Origin: Alphaproteobacteria bacterium
GTDB lineage: Bacteria > Pseudomonadota > Alphaproteobacteria > Micropepsales > Micropepsaceae
DNA length: 64,000 bases
Direction of reading: 5' to 3'
NCBI GenBank assembly: GCA_019245415.1
Contig: JAFARO010000004.1
Location: forward strand, 1,054,001 to 1,118,000
The first letter of the stretch is position 1; every line of letters begins with the position of its first letter. Under the pieces are notes generated by a model. That model did no database searches. It saw only the letters and a list, made by a program, of their open reading frames with translations, and had not been told where the DNA came from. Positions 40,142 through 48,295 of this stretch are shown here, piece by piece. Made by a program: the position numbers and the translations under genes.

Positions 40142-42925
40142 ATGCTCGACAAGACCTTTTCGCCACAAGAGGTGGAAGGCCGCATCTACGCCCAGTGGAT
40201 GGCATCGGGCGCGTCCCGTGCGGGCCGGCGTCCGGACGCGGAGCCGTTCTGCATCGTCATCCCGCCGCCCAACGTCACCGGCCGGCTCCATATCGGGCAC
40301 GCACTCAACAACACCTTGCAGGATGCGCTCGCACGGTTCGAGCGCATGCGCGGCAAAGACGTGCTTTGGCAGCCGGGCATGGATCACGCCGGCATCGCCA
40401 CGCAGCTCGTCGTCGAGCGCCAGCTCGCGGAGCGCCAGCAGAGCCGCATCAAGATGGGGCGCGAGAAATTCCTCGAAGCGGTGTGGACGTGGAAAGACGA
40501 ATCCGGCGGCGCCATCGGCGAGCAGCTTCGGCGGCTGGGTGCGTCGGCGGATTGGTCGCGCGAGCGCTTTACCATGGACGAGGGCCTGTCGCGGGCGGTG
40601 CTCAAGGTTTTCGTCGAGCTTTATCGCGAGGGCCTGATCTACAAGGACAAGCGGCTGGTCAATTGGGACCCGCGGCTGCAGACCGCCGTCTCCGACCTCG
40701 AAGTCGAGAACATCGAGATGAAGGGGCATCTTTGGTACCTCAAATATCCCATCGAGGGGCAGATGGGCCGCTTCATCACCGTCGCCACGACGCGGCCGGA
40801 GACGATGCTGGGCGACACCGCGGTCGCAGTGCATCCGGACGATGCGCGGTACCGCGATCTGATCGGCAAGCGCGTCGTGCTGCCGCTGGCGAACCGGCCG
40901 ATCCCCATCGTCGCCGACGAACATTCCGATCCCGAGAAGGGCACCGGCGCGGTCAAGATCACGCCCGGCCACGACTTCAACGATTTCGAGGTCGGCAAAA
41001 GGCATAATCTTCCGCTGATCAACATCCTCAACAAGGACGGCACGCTCAACGATCAGGTGCCGCAGGCCTATCGCGGCCTCGACCGCTTCGAGGCGCGCAA
41101 GCAGATCGTCGCCGATCTCGAGGCCGTGGAGCTCATCGACCGCATCGAGCCCATCGTCCATGCCGTGCCGCATGACGAGAAGACCAAGACCGTCGTGCTC
41201 GAACCGCTGATGACCGAGCAATGGTATCTGAACGTGACGCCGCTGGCGGAGAAGGCCATCGCCGCGGTCGAGGACGGGCGCACCGAGATCGTTCCCGAGC
41301 AATGGCGCGACGTCTATTTCCGCTGGATGCGCAACATCCATCCCTGGTGCATCTCAAGACAGCTGTGGTGGGGGCATCAGATTCCGGCGTGGCGCTTCCT
41401 CCGACGGCTACGCGAACCCGAGTTGAAGATAGATGACCAAGTATTTGTGGCGGAAACGGAACGTGAGGCACTGGAGATTGCCGCTGATCATTTTGGCGAA
41501 GGCTCCTTTGTAAAGAAGGACACCTTTGACGATGTCGCCGAGGCGATCAGATTCGATAGTGGAAAATCCGTCCGAGTTGGAAACAAGGTCGCAGCCGCTG
41601 AAATCTTCTTTGCGCGTGAGTCGGACGTTCTCGATACTTGGTTTTCCTCCGCGCTATGGCCATTCTCCACGCTCGGCTGGCCGGACGAGACCAAGGAGCT
41701 CAAGCGCTACTATCCGACTTCGGTGCTGGTCACCGGTTTCGACATCATCTTCTTCTGGGTGGCGCGGATGATGATGATGGGGCTGCATTTCATGAAGGAT
41801 GTGCCGTTCCACCGCGTCTTCATCCACACCCGCGTCCTCGACGAGAAGGGCGTGAAGATGTCGAAGACCAAGGGCAACGTCGTCGACCCACTCGATCTCG
41901 TCGATCAGTTCGGCGCCGACGCACTGCGCTTCACGCTCGCGCTCGCGGCGGGTCACGGCAAGGACATGCGCATCGGGCCGTCGCGCGTCGAGGTCAACCG
42001 CAACTTCGCCACCAAGCTTTGGAACGCGGCCCGCTTCTGCGAGATGAACGGCTGCGAGACGCGCGCCGATTTCGATCCGGCGAAAGCGACGCTGACCGTC
42101 AACCGCTGGATCGTCGCCGAATGCGCGCGCACCGCAGCGGAAGTGACTGAGGCGCTGGAGAATTTGCACTTCAACGACGCGGCGAGCGCGGCCTATCGCT
42201 TCGTCTGGGATGTCTATTGCGACTGGTATCTGGAGCTGATCAAGCCGCTGCTCAACGGCACCGACGAGGGCGCCAAGGCCGAGGCGCGCATGACCGCTGC
42301 GTGGACGCGCGACCAGATCCTGAAACTGCTGCATCCCTTCATGCCGTTCATCACCGAGGAATTGTGGGCGCGCACCGCCGAGCACGGCGCACCGCGCGAT
42401 ACGCTGCTCATCATTGCCGATTGGCCGAAGCTCGACGCGCTGCCGGCGAGCGAGGAGGCGGGCGCGGAGATGCGCTGGCTGATCGAGCTGGTCTCAGGCG
42501 TGCGCTCGATCCGCGCGGAGATGAACGTGCCGCCGTCGGCCAAGATCGCGCTCGTGCTCAAGGATGCGTCGGCGGAGTCGCGCGAGCGTCTGCGCCGCAA
42601 CCGGGATTCGATCCTGACCTTGGCACGTCTCGCCTCCGCGCATGCCGCCGATGCGTTGCCCCAGGGCTGCGCGCAGTTCGTCCTCGGCGAGGCGACCGTG
42701 GCGCTTCCGCTCGGCGACGTCATCGACTTCGCCAAGGAACGCGCGCGGCTGGAGAAGGAGCTCAAGAAGGCGCAGGACGAGATCGCGCGCTTCGACGCCA
42801 AGCTCTCCAACGAGCAGTTCGTCGCCCGCGCGCCGGAAGACGTCCTCGCCGAGCAGCGCGAAAAACGCGCCGAAGCCCAAGCCTTGGCGGCGCGACTGAA
42901 AGAGGCCGTGGCCCGGCTGGCGTAG
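40142..42925 (+). CDS. valS: Valyl-tRNA synthetase
   Basis: This 927-residue class I enzyme charges tRNA-Val. The HIGH motif is HIGHALNN near residue 45, the zinc-free editing domain follows (TRPETMLGDTAVAVHPDD), and the KMSKS loop reads KMSKTKGNVVDPLD near residue 575. The C-terminal coiled coil (ERARLEKELKKAQDEI) is present. From about 41402 to 41643 codon use shifts strongly toward A/T-ending codons, inside the insertion between WWGHQIPAW and DVLDTWFSS. A PopZ-like gene precedes it. Confidence 0.96.
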   Translation: MLDKTFSPQEVEGRIYAQWMASGASRAGRRPDAEPFCIVIPPPNVTGRLHIGHALNNTLQDALARFERMRGKDVLWQPGMDHAGIATQLVVERQLAERQQSRIKMGREKFLEAVWTWKDESGGAIGEQLRRLGASADWSRERFTMDEGLSRAVLKVFVELYREGLIYKDKRLVNWDPRLQTAVSDLEVENIEMKGHLWYLKYPIEGQMGRFITVATTRPETMLGDTAVAVHPDDARYRDLIGKRVVLPLANRPIPIVADEHSDPEKGTGAVKITPGHDFNDFEVGKRHNLPLINILNKDGTLNDQVPQAYRGLDRFEARKQIVADLEAVELIDRIEPIVHAVPHDEKTKTVVLEPLMTEQWYLNVTPLAEKAIAAVEDGRTEIVPEQWRDVYFRWMRNIHPWCISRQLWWGHQIPAWRFLRRLREPELKIDDQVFVAETEREALEIAADHFGEGSFVKKDTFDDVAEAIRFDSGKSVRVGNKVAAAEIFFARESDVLDTWFSSALWPFSTLGWPDETKELKRYYPTSVLVTGFDIIFFWVARMMMMGLHFMKDVPFHRVFIHTRVLDEKGVKMSKTKGNVVDPLDLVDQFGADALRFTLALAAGHGKDMRIGPSRVEVNRNFATKLWNAARFCEMNGCETRADFDPAKATLTVNRWIVAECARTAAEVTEALENLHFNDAASAAYRFVWDVYCDWYLELIKPLLNGTDEGAKAEARMTAAWTRDQILKLLHPFMPFITEELWARTAEHGAPRDTLLIIADWPKLDALPASEEAGAEMRWLIELVSGVRSIRAEMNVPPSAKIALVLKDASAESRERLRRNRDSILTLARLASAHAADALPQGCAQFVLGEATVALPLGDVIDFAKERARLEKELKKAQDEIARFDAKLSNEQFVARAPEDVLAEQREKRAEAQALAARLKEAVARLA

Positions 42926-42930
42926 ATTTT

Positions 42931-43057
42931 ATCCTCCCCCGCTTGCGGGGGAGGTGTCTGCCGAAGGCAGACGGAGGGGCAGGTTCGCGTGCGGCCCTCT
43001 CCGTCTCGCTACGCTTCGCTTGCTCGCCACCTCCCCCGTAAACGGGGGAGGATAAGT
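42931..43057. repeat. Palindromic repeat, CCTCCCCC...GGGGGAGGATAAGT family, copy B
   Basis: CCTCCCCCGCTTGCGGGGGAGG (arms CCTCCCCC/GGGGGAGG), a GC-rich middle, then CACCTCCCCC and GGGGGAGGATAAGTCC. It is the same element as at 18880-18993 and fills most of the gap after valS. Confidence 0.85.
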
Positions 43058-43113
43058 CCGGAACCATTCCCCCTCCTCGCCGGTTTTCTTCCAAAGGAAT
43101 GAGGAGATTTCCC

Positions 43114-43431
43114 ATGCGGTGGAATGCTGTTCTGGCGGCGGCAATGCTGTCGCTCTGTGTTGGCGCAGCGGCGGCGAATGCCGGCTGCGAAGGGCGCAAG
43201 ACGACCGGGACTGTTGTCGGCGCGGGCGCCGGCGGCGTGCTGGGAAATGTGGTCACCCACGGCAGCGTGGTGGGCACGCTTGGCGGCGCGGCGCTTGGCG
43301 GTTTTGCCGGCCACCGCATCGCGTCCGACAACTGCCACAAGACGGCCTATGTCCACCACTATCGCCACTACAGCTATCGCGACGGCCGCAAGGGCTATTA
43401 CGACCGCGACGGCCGCTGGCATTACGTTTGA
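43114..43431 (+). CDS. Small secreted glycine-zipper protein
   Basis: A 105-residue protein with signal peptide (WNAVLAAAMLSLCVGAAAANAG). The mature part has a glycine-rich stretch, TVVGAGAGGVLGNVVTHGSVVGTLGGAALGGFAG, here shown in part, typical of glycine-zipper membrane-associated helices, then a His/Tyr/Arg-rich tail (YVHHYRHYSYRDG). The ATG at 43114 has GAGGAG upstream; an ATG at 43099 overlaps that ribosome site. Family function is usually envelope-related and unknown. Confidence 0.8.
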   Translation: MRWNAVLAAAMLSLCVGAAAANAGCEGRKTTGTVVGAGAGGVLGNVVTHGSVVGTLGGAALGGFAGHRIASDNCHKTAYVHHYRHYSYRDGRKGYYDRDGRWHYV

Positions 43432-43455
43432 TGCGCAAGCCCGGCTGAACGTCTG

Positions 43456-43968
43456 CTACGGACGGAATTCGGGAGCAAGCTCGGCGACCGCATCTCGGTC
43501 GAGATGTTCTTCGTTGAGCTCGGACATCGCCGTGGGGGGCGCCAGCTCTTCGATTTTCCAGGTGTGACGGTTGAAGCCGAAATCGGGTTCCGTCGCCGCC
43601 GAGAAGCGAACAAACCGGCTCGTGCCCGTTGCGAGATCGAGCGAGAGTTCCACCGGCTGATCGCTAAAGCCCAAGCTGCCGCTCCAATGCGCCGTAATCC
43701 TGTGTTGTCCCGGCGGCAAGTAGGCATAGGCGTAGCCGCCGGTGGCCAGCCCGAACAGCTTCTTGCCGTCGGCATAGATCTCGGCACCGTTTACCGCTCC
43801 GGTCATCGATGCCGTGCGGTAGACGTAGAGCAGGGCTTTGCCATTCGGCGGCGGTGGCGCGCTCTCGAACTTGCCAGTGGACTTGATAGTTTGCATGGCG
43901 ATGAAACCGGCCGCGCAACCCGACAGCAGCGGCGCACAGAACAACAGAATAAGGATCGACCGCACCAT
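43456..43968 (-). CDS. DUF2846-type lipoprotein
   Basis: A 170-residue protein with a lipobox (LLSGCAAG), so a lipid-anchored protein. The mature part reads LLYVYRTASMTGAVNGAEIYADGKKL and YLPPGQHRITAHW, as in DUF2846 proteins, a beta-sandwich-like family of bacterial lipoproteins. Function is unknown. It converges with the glycine-zipper gene and lies near the methyltransferase gene on the same strand. Confidence 0.82.
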   Translation of the reverse strand: MVRSILILLFCAPLLSGCAAGFIAMQTIKSTGKFESAPPPPNGKALLYVYRTASMTGAVNGAEIYADGKKLFGLATGGYAYAYLPPGQHRITAHWSGSLGFSDQPVELSLDLATGTSRFVRFSAATEPDFGFNRHTWKIEELAPPTAMSELNEEHLDRDAVAELAPEFRP

Positions 43969-44050
43969 TTCCCCCCCAAGCAGCGGCGGAACGACGTTAG
44001 CAAGCCACTGGCGCCGGCCGCAATGCCCACCTCGATCGTCTTGGTCCGGA

Positions 44051-44761
44051 TCAGGCCCGCTTAGCGCAACGCGCCGCGAAGATCGCGGGTGAGTTGGGCA
44101 TCAGCGACGCAGGATCGACCGCGATGCCGTCGCGCACGCTCTGATACACATTGTGATCGTCGCGGATGCGCGCGAGCTTGCGGCTGACGAAATCGAAGCG
44201 GCATTCGATCAGCTTGGCGAGCTCGTCGGGGAGGATGCAGTTGGGCTCGGCAAGCGTCGGCTCGTGGTTGACTTCGGTGATCAGCAGGAACCGCCCGCCG
44301 GGCTTGAGCACGCGCGCGATCTCGACAAGCGCCTTGCGGAAATCGCCGGTGTGGTCGAGCGCGTTGAAGCAGAACGCGTCGTCGAAATAGCCGTTGGTGA
44401 ACGGCATCGCCTCGGCATAGGCGTTGACCATGGTCATGCGCCGGTCGCGCACCTGCAGGCTGCGGTAGCGGTCGGCGAGGGGGTCGACGCCGACCGTCTC
44501 TCGCGCCGCCGTCGCCCATTCCAGGCTGCCGCGCGGGCCGCAGCCCACGTCGAGCAGGCGGCGCCCCGCATAGTCCTTGGGCTCCAGGCCGAAACACTCG
44601 GTGTAGAACCAGGCGTAATGGGTGTTGCGAAGCTCGACCTCTTCGGTCTGCTTCTTCTTCCAATAGCGGAATTCCTTCCACTCCTTGAGGCGGGTCTGCA
44701 GCGCCCCGCCGCCGAGCAGGCGCACGGCCAGGGCTTCGAACGGCGCGGTCGCGGCACTCAT
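44051..44761 (-). CDS. Class I SAM-dependent methyltransferase
   Basis: A 236-residue protein with LLDVGCGPRGSLEWA as SAM motif I, VGVDPLADRY as motif II (acidic end) and MPFTNGYFDDAFCFNALDH and LKPGGRFLLITEV as later motifs. It belongs to the UbiE/Coq5-like group. Substrate unknown. The ATG at 44761 has GGAGAC upstream. It is separated from the next minus-strand gene by a repeat-bearing spacer. Confidence 0.88.
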   Translation of the reverse strand: MSAATAPFEALAVRLLGGGALQTRLKEWKEFRYWKKKQTEEVELRNTHYAWFYTECFGLEPKDYAGRRLLDVGCGPRGSLEWATAARETVGVDPLADRYRSLQVRDRRMTMVNAYAEAMPFTNGYFDDAFCFNALDHTGDFRKALVEIARVLKPGGRFLLITEVNHEPTLAEPNCILPDELAKLIECRFDFVSRKLARIRDDHNVYQSVRDGIAVDPASLMPNSPAIFAARCAKRA

Positions 44762-44841
44762 GGGCGTCTCCAATCCTGAAATGGGACGCGGGGGCTCGTC
44801 CTCGTCTGGAGAGAGCAAGGGTCGTGCCGTGCCGGGATCCG

Positions 44842-44868
44842 CTGGCCGCCTCGAGGGCGGCCATGACG
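44842..44868. repeat. Hairpin GGCCGCC-TCGA-GGGCGGCC, copy of the TCATGGCCGCC repeat
   Basis: CTGGCCGCCTCGAGGGCGGCC with ATGACGG at the right gives a strong hairpin. It matches in reverse the left hairpin at 24693-24716. It lies between the methyltransferase gene and the membrane-anchored gene. Confidence 0.7.
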
Positions 44869-44872
44869 GTGC

Positions 44873-45409
44873 TCAATGATGCAGGTGCTTGATCATCTCC
44901 GCGGCGCAGGCGCTGAGGTCGGAGTTGTGCTTGGCGTGGGCGAGCTTGTCGTGCATCGCCTTGAACCAGTCGTCGTCGCTGTGATGCTCCATATGCGCCA
45001 GGATATCGAGCAGCGCATCGCGCGCCGCCGCGTCGAGCGCGTGGGCGTCTTCGTGGTGGAGCTTGTCGGCGATCTTCTCGATCGCGTGGACGATCTCTTC
45101 CGGCTTGGAGAGCGCCTGCCGTTGGGCCGACGCGGCGGTCGACTGCAGGACCGGCGAGGGCGACAACGCGCCGCCGGCGGACAAGGTCGCGCTCGCGGGT
45201 CCGGGCACCGGCTGCACATAGACGATCTCGCGCGATGCGAGCGCCGCCGAAATGACCTTCTCGAGCCCCGGCGAGACCGGCGCGGGCAAAATCTGGATGA
45301 CGTGGCGGCGGCGCATCAGCAGGCCCAGGCTGAAGAACAGCGAGGCGATGAGCAGCGCGCTCAGCATCAAGACCGGATTTGCCTGAACGAACGCAATGGC
45401 TTGCGGCAT
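44873..45409 (-). CDS. Membrane-anchored protein of unknown function
   Basis: A 178-residue protein with one N-terminal membrane helix (VLMLSALLIASLFFSLGLLM), a linker rich in Ala/Pro/Ser and a C-terminal helical part with many His and Asp (KLHHEDAHALDAAARDALLDIL, HMEHHSDDDW). No family recognised. The start was taken at MPQAIAF (45409), which puts the helix at residues 12-32. Confidence 0.7.
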   Translation of the reverse strand: MPQAIAFVQANPVLMLSALLIASLFFSLGLLMRRRHVIQILPAPVSPGLEKVISAALASREIVYVQPVPGPASATLSAGGALSPSPVLQSTAASAQRQALSKPEEIVHAIEKIADKLHHEDAHALDAAARDALLDILAHMEHHSDDDWFKAMHDKLAHAKHNSDLSACAAEMIKHLHH

Positions 45410-45588
45410 GGACCTTCCCCCGAATACGACCCCAATGCCGGCGTCCCGGCTTATCCGTTCCAGGGGCCGCGGCCCCCAATCCATAGCCAAGTCGCGTGAC
45501 AATTTCCAGACACAACGGGGCGAGCCAATCTGCCGCCGATGCCGCATGCGCGGGCCGTGGTATAAGGGCTGTGGGTGTGGAGGGGTCC

Positions 45589-46041
45589 ATGGTCAGTCTG
45601 AAGGTGAACGGCGCGGTCCACGAGATCGAGGTCGAGGACGAAACGCCGCTGCTCTGGGTTATCCGCGACGAGATCGGATTGACCGGGACGAAGTTCGGCT
45701 GCGGCATCGCGCAATGCGGCGCCTGCACCGTCCACATCAACGGCGAGGCGCAGCGCAGCTGCGTCATCCCCGTGGGCTCGCTCCAGGACGCGGAGATCAC
45801 CACGATCGAAGGGCTGAGCACGAGCGGGCTGACGCATGTGCAACAGGCCTGGATCGATCATCAGGTGCCGCAATGCGGCTATTGCCAGTCGGGGATGATC
45901 ATGGCGATCAGCGCGCTGCTGGCCGAGAACGGCGACCCGACGGACGAAGAGCTCGCCGCCGCGATCACCAATATCTGCCGCTGCGGCACCTACCCGCGCA
46001 TCCGCGCCGCGGTGCGCGCGCTTGCCAGCCGGGAGGACTAG
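45589..46041 (+). CDS. iorA: (2Fe-2S)-binding subunit, isoquinoline 1-oxidoreductase type
   Basis: A 150-residue protein with two iron-sulfur clusters: [21 protein letters not shown] for the plant-ferredoxin-like one and QCGYCQSG with NICRCGTY for the C-terminal one. It belongs to the xanthine-dehydrogenase family small subunits and passes electrons from the molybdenum centre. GGAGGGG precedes the ATG. The large subunit follows after 3 bases. No FAD subunit is present, as in isoquinoline 1-oxidoreductase-like enzymes. Confidence 0.92.
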   Translation: MVSLKVNGAVHEIEVEDETPLLWVIRDEIGLTGTKFGCGIAQCGACTVHINGEAQRSCVIPVGSLQDAEITTIEGLSTSGLTHVQQAWIDHQVPQCGYCQSGMIMAISALLAENGDPTDEELAAAITNICRCGTYPRIRAAVRALASRED

Positions 46042-46044
46042 GCC

Positions 46045-48279
46045 ATGCCGACCCGCAGGACGATCGTGCTGGGAACGTTCGGCGCCGCCGGCGCGCTGGT
46101 CGTGGGCTATGCATTCTGGCCGAGTTCGCGCATCCGCCGCGCCAACGCGATGGATGCCGCCAAGGACGAGCGCTTCGTCAGCAACTGGATCAAGATCGCC
46201 AACGACGACACGGTCACCGTCGTCATCCCGCATTGCGACATGGGGACGGGCATCTTCACCTCGCTCAGCCAGATGGCGGCGGAGGAACTCGACGCCGACT
46301 GGAACAAGGTGACGGCCGAAACCGCGCCGTCCGATCCGCTCTTCGCCAACGGCGCCTTGGCGGAAGGTTTCATCCTGAGCCAGCAGGACATGTCCGGCCG
46401 CGACATCCCGCCGTTCCTGCGCGGCACGGTCGCCAACGGCTTCCGCATGGTGGCGGAGTACATGGACCTGCAGGTGACGGGCGGCTCGTCCGCCGTGCGC
46501 GCCACCGGCATGTTCGGCATGCGGCTCGCCGGCGCGGCGGCGCGCGAGATGCTCCTCAAGGCCGCGGCGCGGCGCTGGGACGTCGATGTCGCCTCGTGCG
46601 AGACGCGTTCGAGCCGCGTCATCCACAAAGCGACGCAGCGCGAATTCACCTATGGCGAACTGGCGGGCGCGGCTTCCGACTACGAACCGCCGACGCATCC
46701 GCGGCTGAAGGATAAGAGCGAGTTCCGTCTGATCGGGCGGCCGCTCCAGCGCATCGACATTCCGGGCAAGGTCGATGGCAGCACCAATTACGGCATCGAC
46801 GTGATCCAGCCGGACATGCTCTATGCCGCGATCCGCATCTCGCCGGTGTTCGGCGGCAAGCTGAAATCGGTCGACACCAGGATTGTCGAGGGCCGCCGCG
46901 GCATCCGGCAGGTGGTCAAGCTCGACGATGCGGTGGTGGTCGTTGCCGACCGCTACTGGCGCGCCAAGGCGGCCGCGGCCGATCTCGATCCGCAATTCGA
47001 CGGCGGCGGCCACGACAAGGTCACCAGCGCCAGCATCGCCGCAAGGCGGCTCGAGGCCGTCAGGGGGCGCGACGCCAAGATCGACCTGACGCGGGGCGAG
47101 GGCATCGACGCACTGGCGCGCGGCACCAGTTTCGCGGCGACCTACAGCGTGCCGTATCTGGCGCATTCGCCGATGGAGCCGATGAACGCCACCGCGCTCT
47201 ACAAGGACGGCATGCTGGAAGTGTGGTCCGGCACCCAGGACGGGCTCGGCAGCCGCGCCTTCTGCGCCAAGGCGGCGAAGCTTTCCCTGGACAAGGTCGC
47301 GTTCCATCTCCAGCCGATGGGCGGCGGCTTCGGCCGCAGGCTTCCCGGCCAGTGGAACTTCCTCGAATACGCGGTGCGCACGGCTCTGGCAGTGCCCGGC
47401 GTGCCGGTGAAGCTGATCTTCACGCGCGAGCAGGATACCCAGCACGATTACTACCGTCCGAATGTGACCAGCGCATTCTGGGGATCGCTGGGGCCGGAGG
47501 GCCTGGTGCGGACCTGGGTCAACACCTACACCACCGACGACGGCGCCAATCCCCAAGCGCATATCCCTTACGACATCCCCAATCAGCAGATCGGCTCGGT
47601 GAAGGTGGCGACCCATGTCCCGACCGGACCGTGGCGCAGCGTCGAAGCCTCCTGGCACGGCTTCTTCGTGGAGTCCTTCGTCGATGAGTTGGCGCATCGC
47701 GGCGGGCAGGATCCCTTCGAATATCGCCGCGCGCTTCTTAGGCACGCGCCGCGCCACCTCGCGGTCTTGGAACTGGCGGCGCAGAAAGCCGGCTGGGGCG
47801 CACCGATGGCGCGCGGCCGCGGACGTGGCATCGCCATCGTGGAGTCCTTCAAGACCATCGTGGCGCAGGTGGCCGAGGTGACCATCGACGCCAAAGGCGC
47901 GCTCAAAGTCGACCGCGTGGTCGCCGCGGTGGATACCGGCCTGGTCGTCAATCCCGACGGCCTCAAGGCGCAGATCGAGGGCGCAATCTTCTTTGCGCTG
48001 ACCGCCGCGCTCAAGGGCGAGATCACCATCGACCAGGGCGCCGTCGCGCAGTCGAACTTCAACGACTACGAGATGCTGCGCCTCGCCGATTGCCCCGAGA
48101 TCGAGGTCCATCTCTGCGAAAGCGACGGCGAAGTGGGCGGAGCCGGCGAGCCGGGCGTGCCGCCTTTGGCACCGGCCGTCACCAACGCGATCTTCGCCGC
48201 TTGCGGCGTGCGCGTGCGCAACCTGCCGATCAAGAACCATTCCTTGGCGCCGTCCGCGTCGGTGACGACGTCCGAGTAG
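46045..48279 (+). CDS. iorB: Molybdopterin-binding large subunit, isoquinoline 1-oxidoreductase type
   Basis: A 744-residue molybdenum hydroxylase subunit, likely in the periplasm: a twin-arginine-like start (PTRRTIVLG) leads a hydrophobic helix. LIGRPLQRIDIPGKVDGSTNYGID is the family entry segment, GTQDGLGSRAF and GGGFGRRLPGQ are molybdopterin-contacting loops, and the catalytic glutamate is in GGAGEPGVPPL near the C-terminus. Substrate unknown; relatives oxidise N-heterocycles or aldehydes. No cytochrome gene is next to it, so its electron acceptor is not shown. Confidence 0.9.
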   Translation: MPTRRTIVLGTFGAAGALVVGYAFWPSSRIRRANAMDAAKDERFVSNWIKIANDDTVTVVIPHCDMGTGIFTSLSQMAAEELDADWNKVTAETAPSDPLFANGALAEGFILSQQDMSGRDIPPFLRGTVANGFRMVAEYMDLQVTGGSSAVRATGMFGMRLAGAAAREMLLKAAARRWDVDVASCETRSSRVIHKATQREFTYGELAGAASDYEPPTHPRLKDKSEFRLIGRPLQRIDIPGKVDGSTNYGIDVIQPDMLYAAIRISPVFGGKLKSVDTRIVEGRRGIRQVVKLDDAVVVVADRYWRAKAAAADLDPQFDGGGHDKVTSASIAARRLEAVRGRDAKIDLTRGEGIDALARGTSFAATYSVPYLAHSPMEPMNATALYKDGMLEVWSGTQDGLGSRAFCAKAAKLSLDKVAFHLQPMGGGFGRRLPGQWNFLEYAVRTALAVPGVPVKLIFTREQDTQHDYYRPNVTSAFWGSLGPEGLVRTWVNTYTTDDGANPQAHIPYDIPNQQIGSVKVATHVPTGPWRSVEASWHGFFVESFVDELAHRGGQDPFEYRRALLRHAPRHLAVLELAAQKAGWGAPMARGRGRGIAIVESFKTIVAQVAEVTIDAKGALKVDRVVAAVDTGLVVNPDGLKAQIEGAIFFALTAALKGEITIDQGAVAQSNFNDYEMLRLADCPEIEVHLCESDGEVGGAGEPGVPPLAPAVTNAIFAACGVRVRNLPIKNHSLAPSASVTTSE

Positions 48280-48295
48280 GCGCGGGGCAGGGGAT

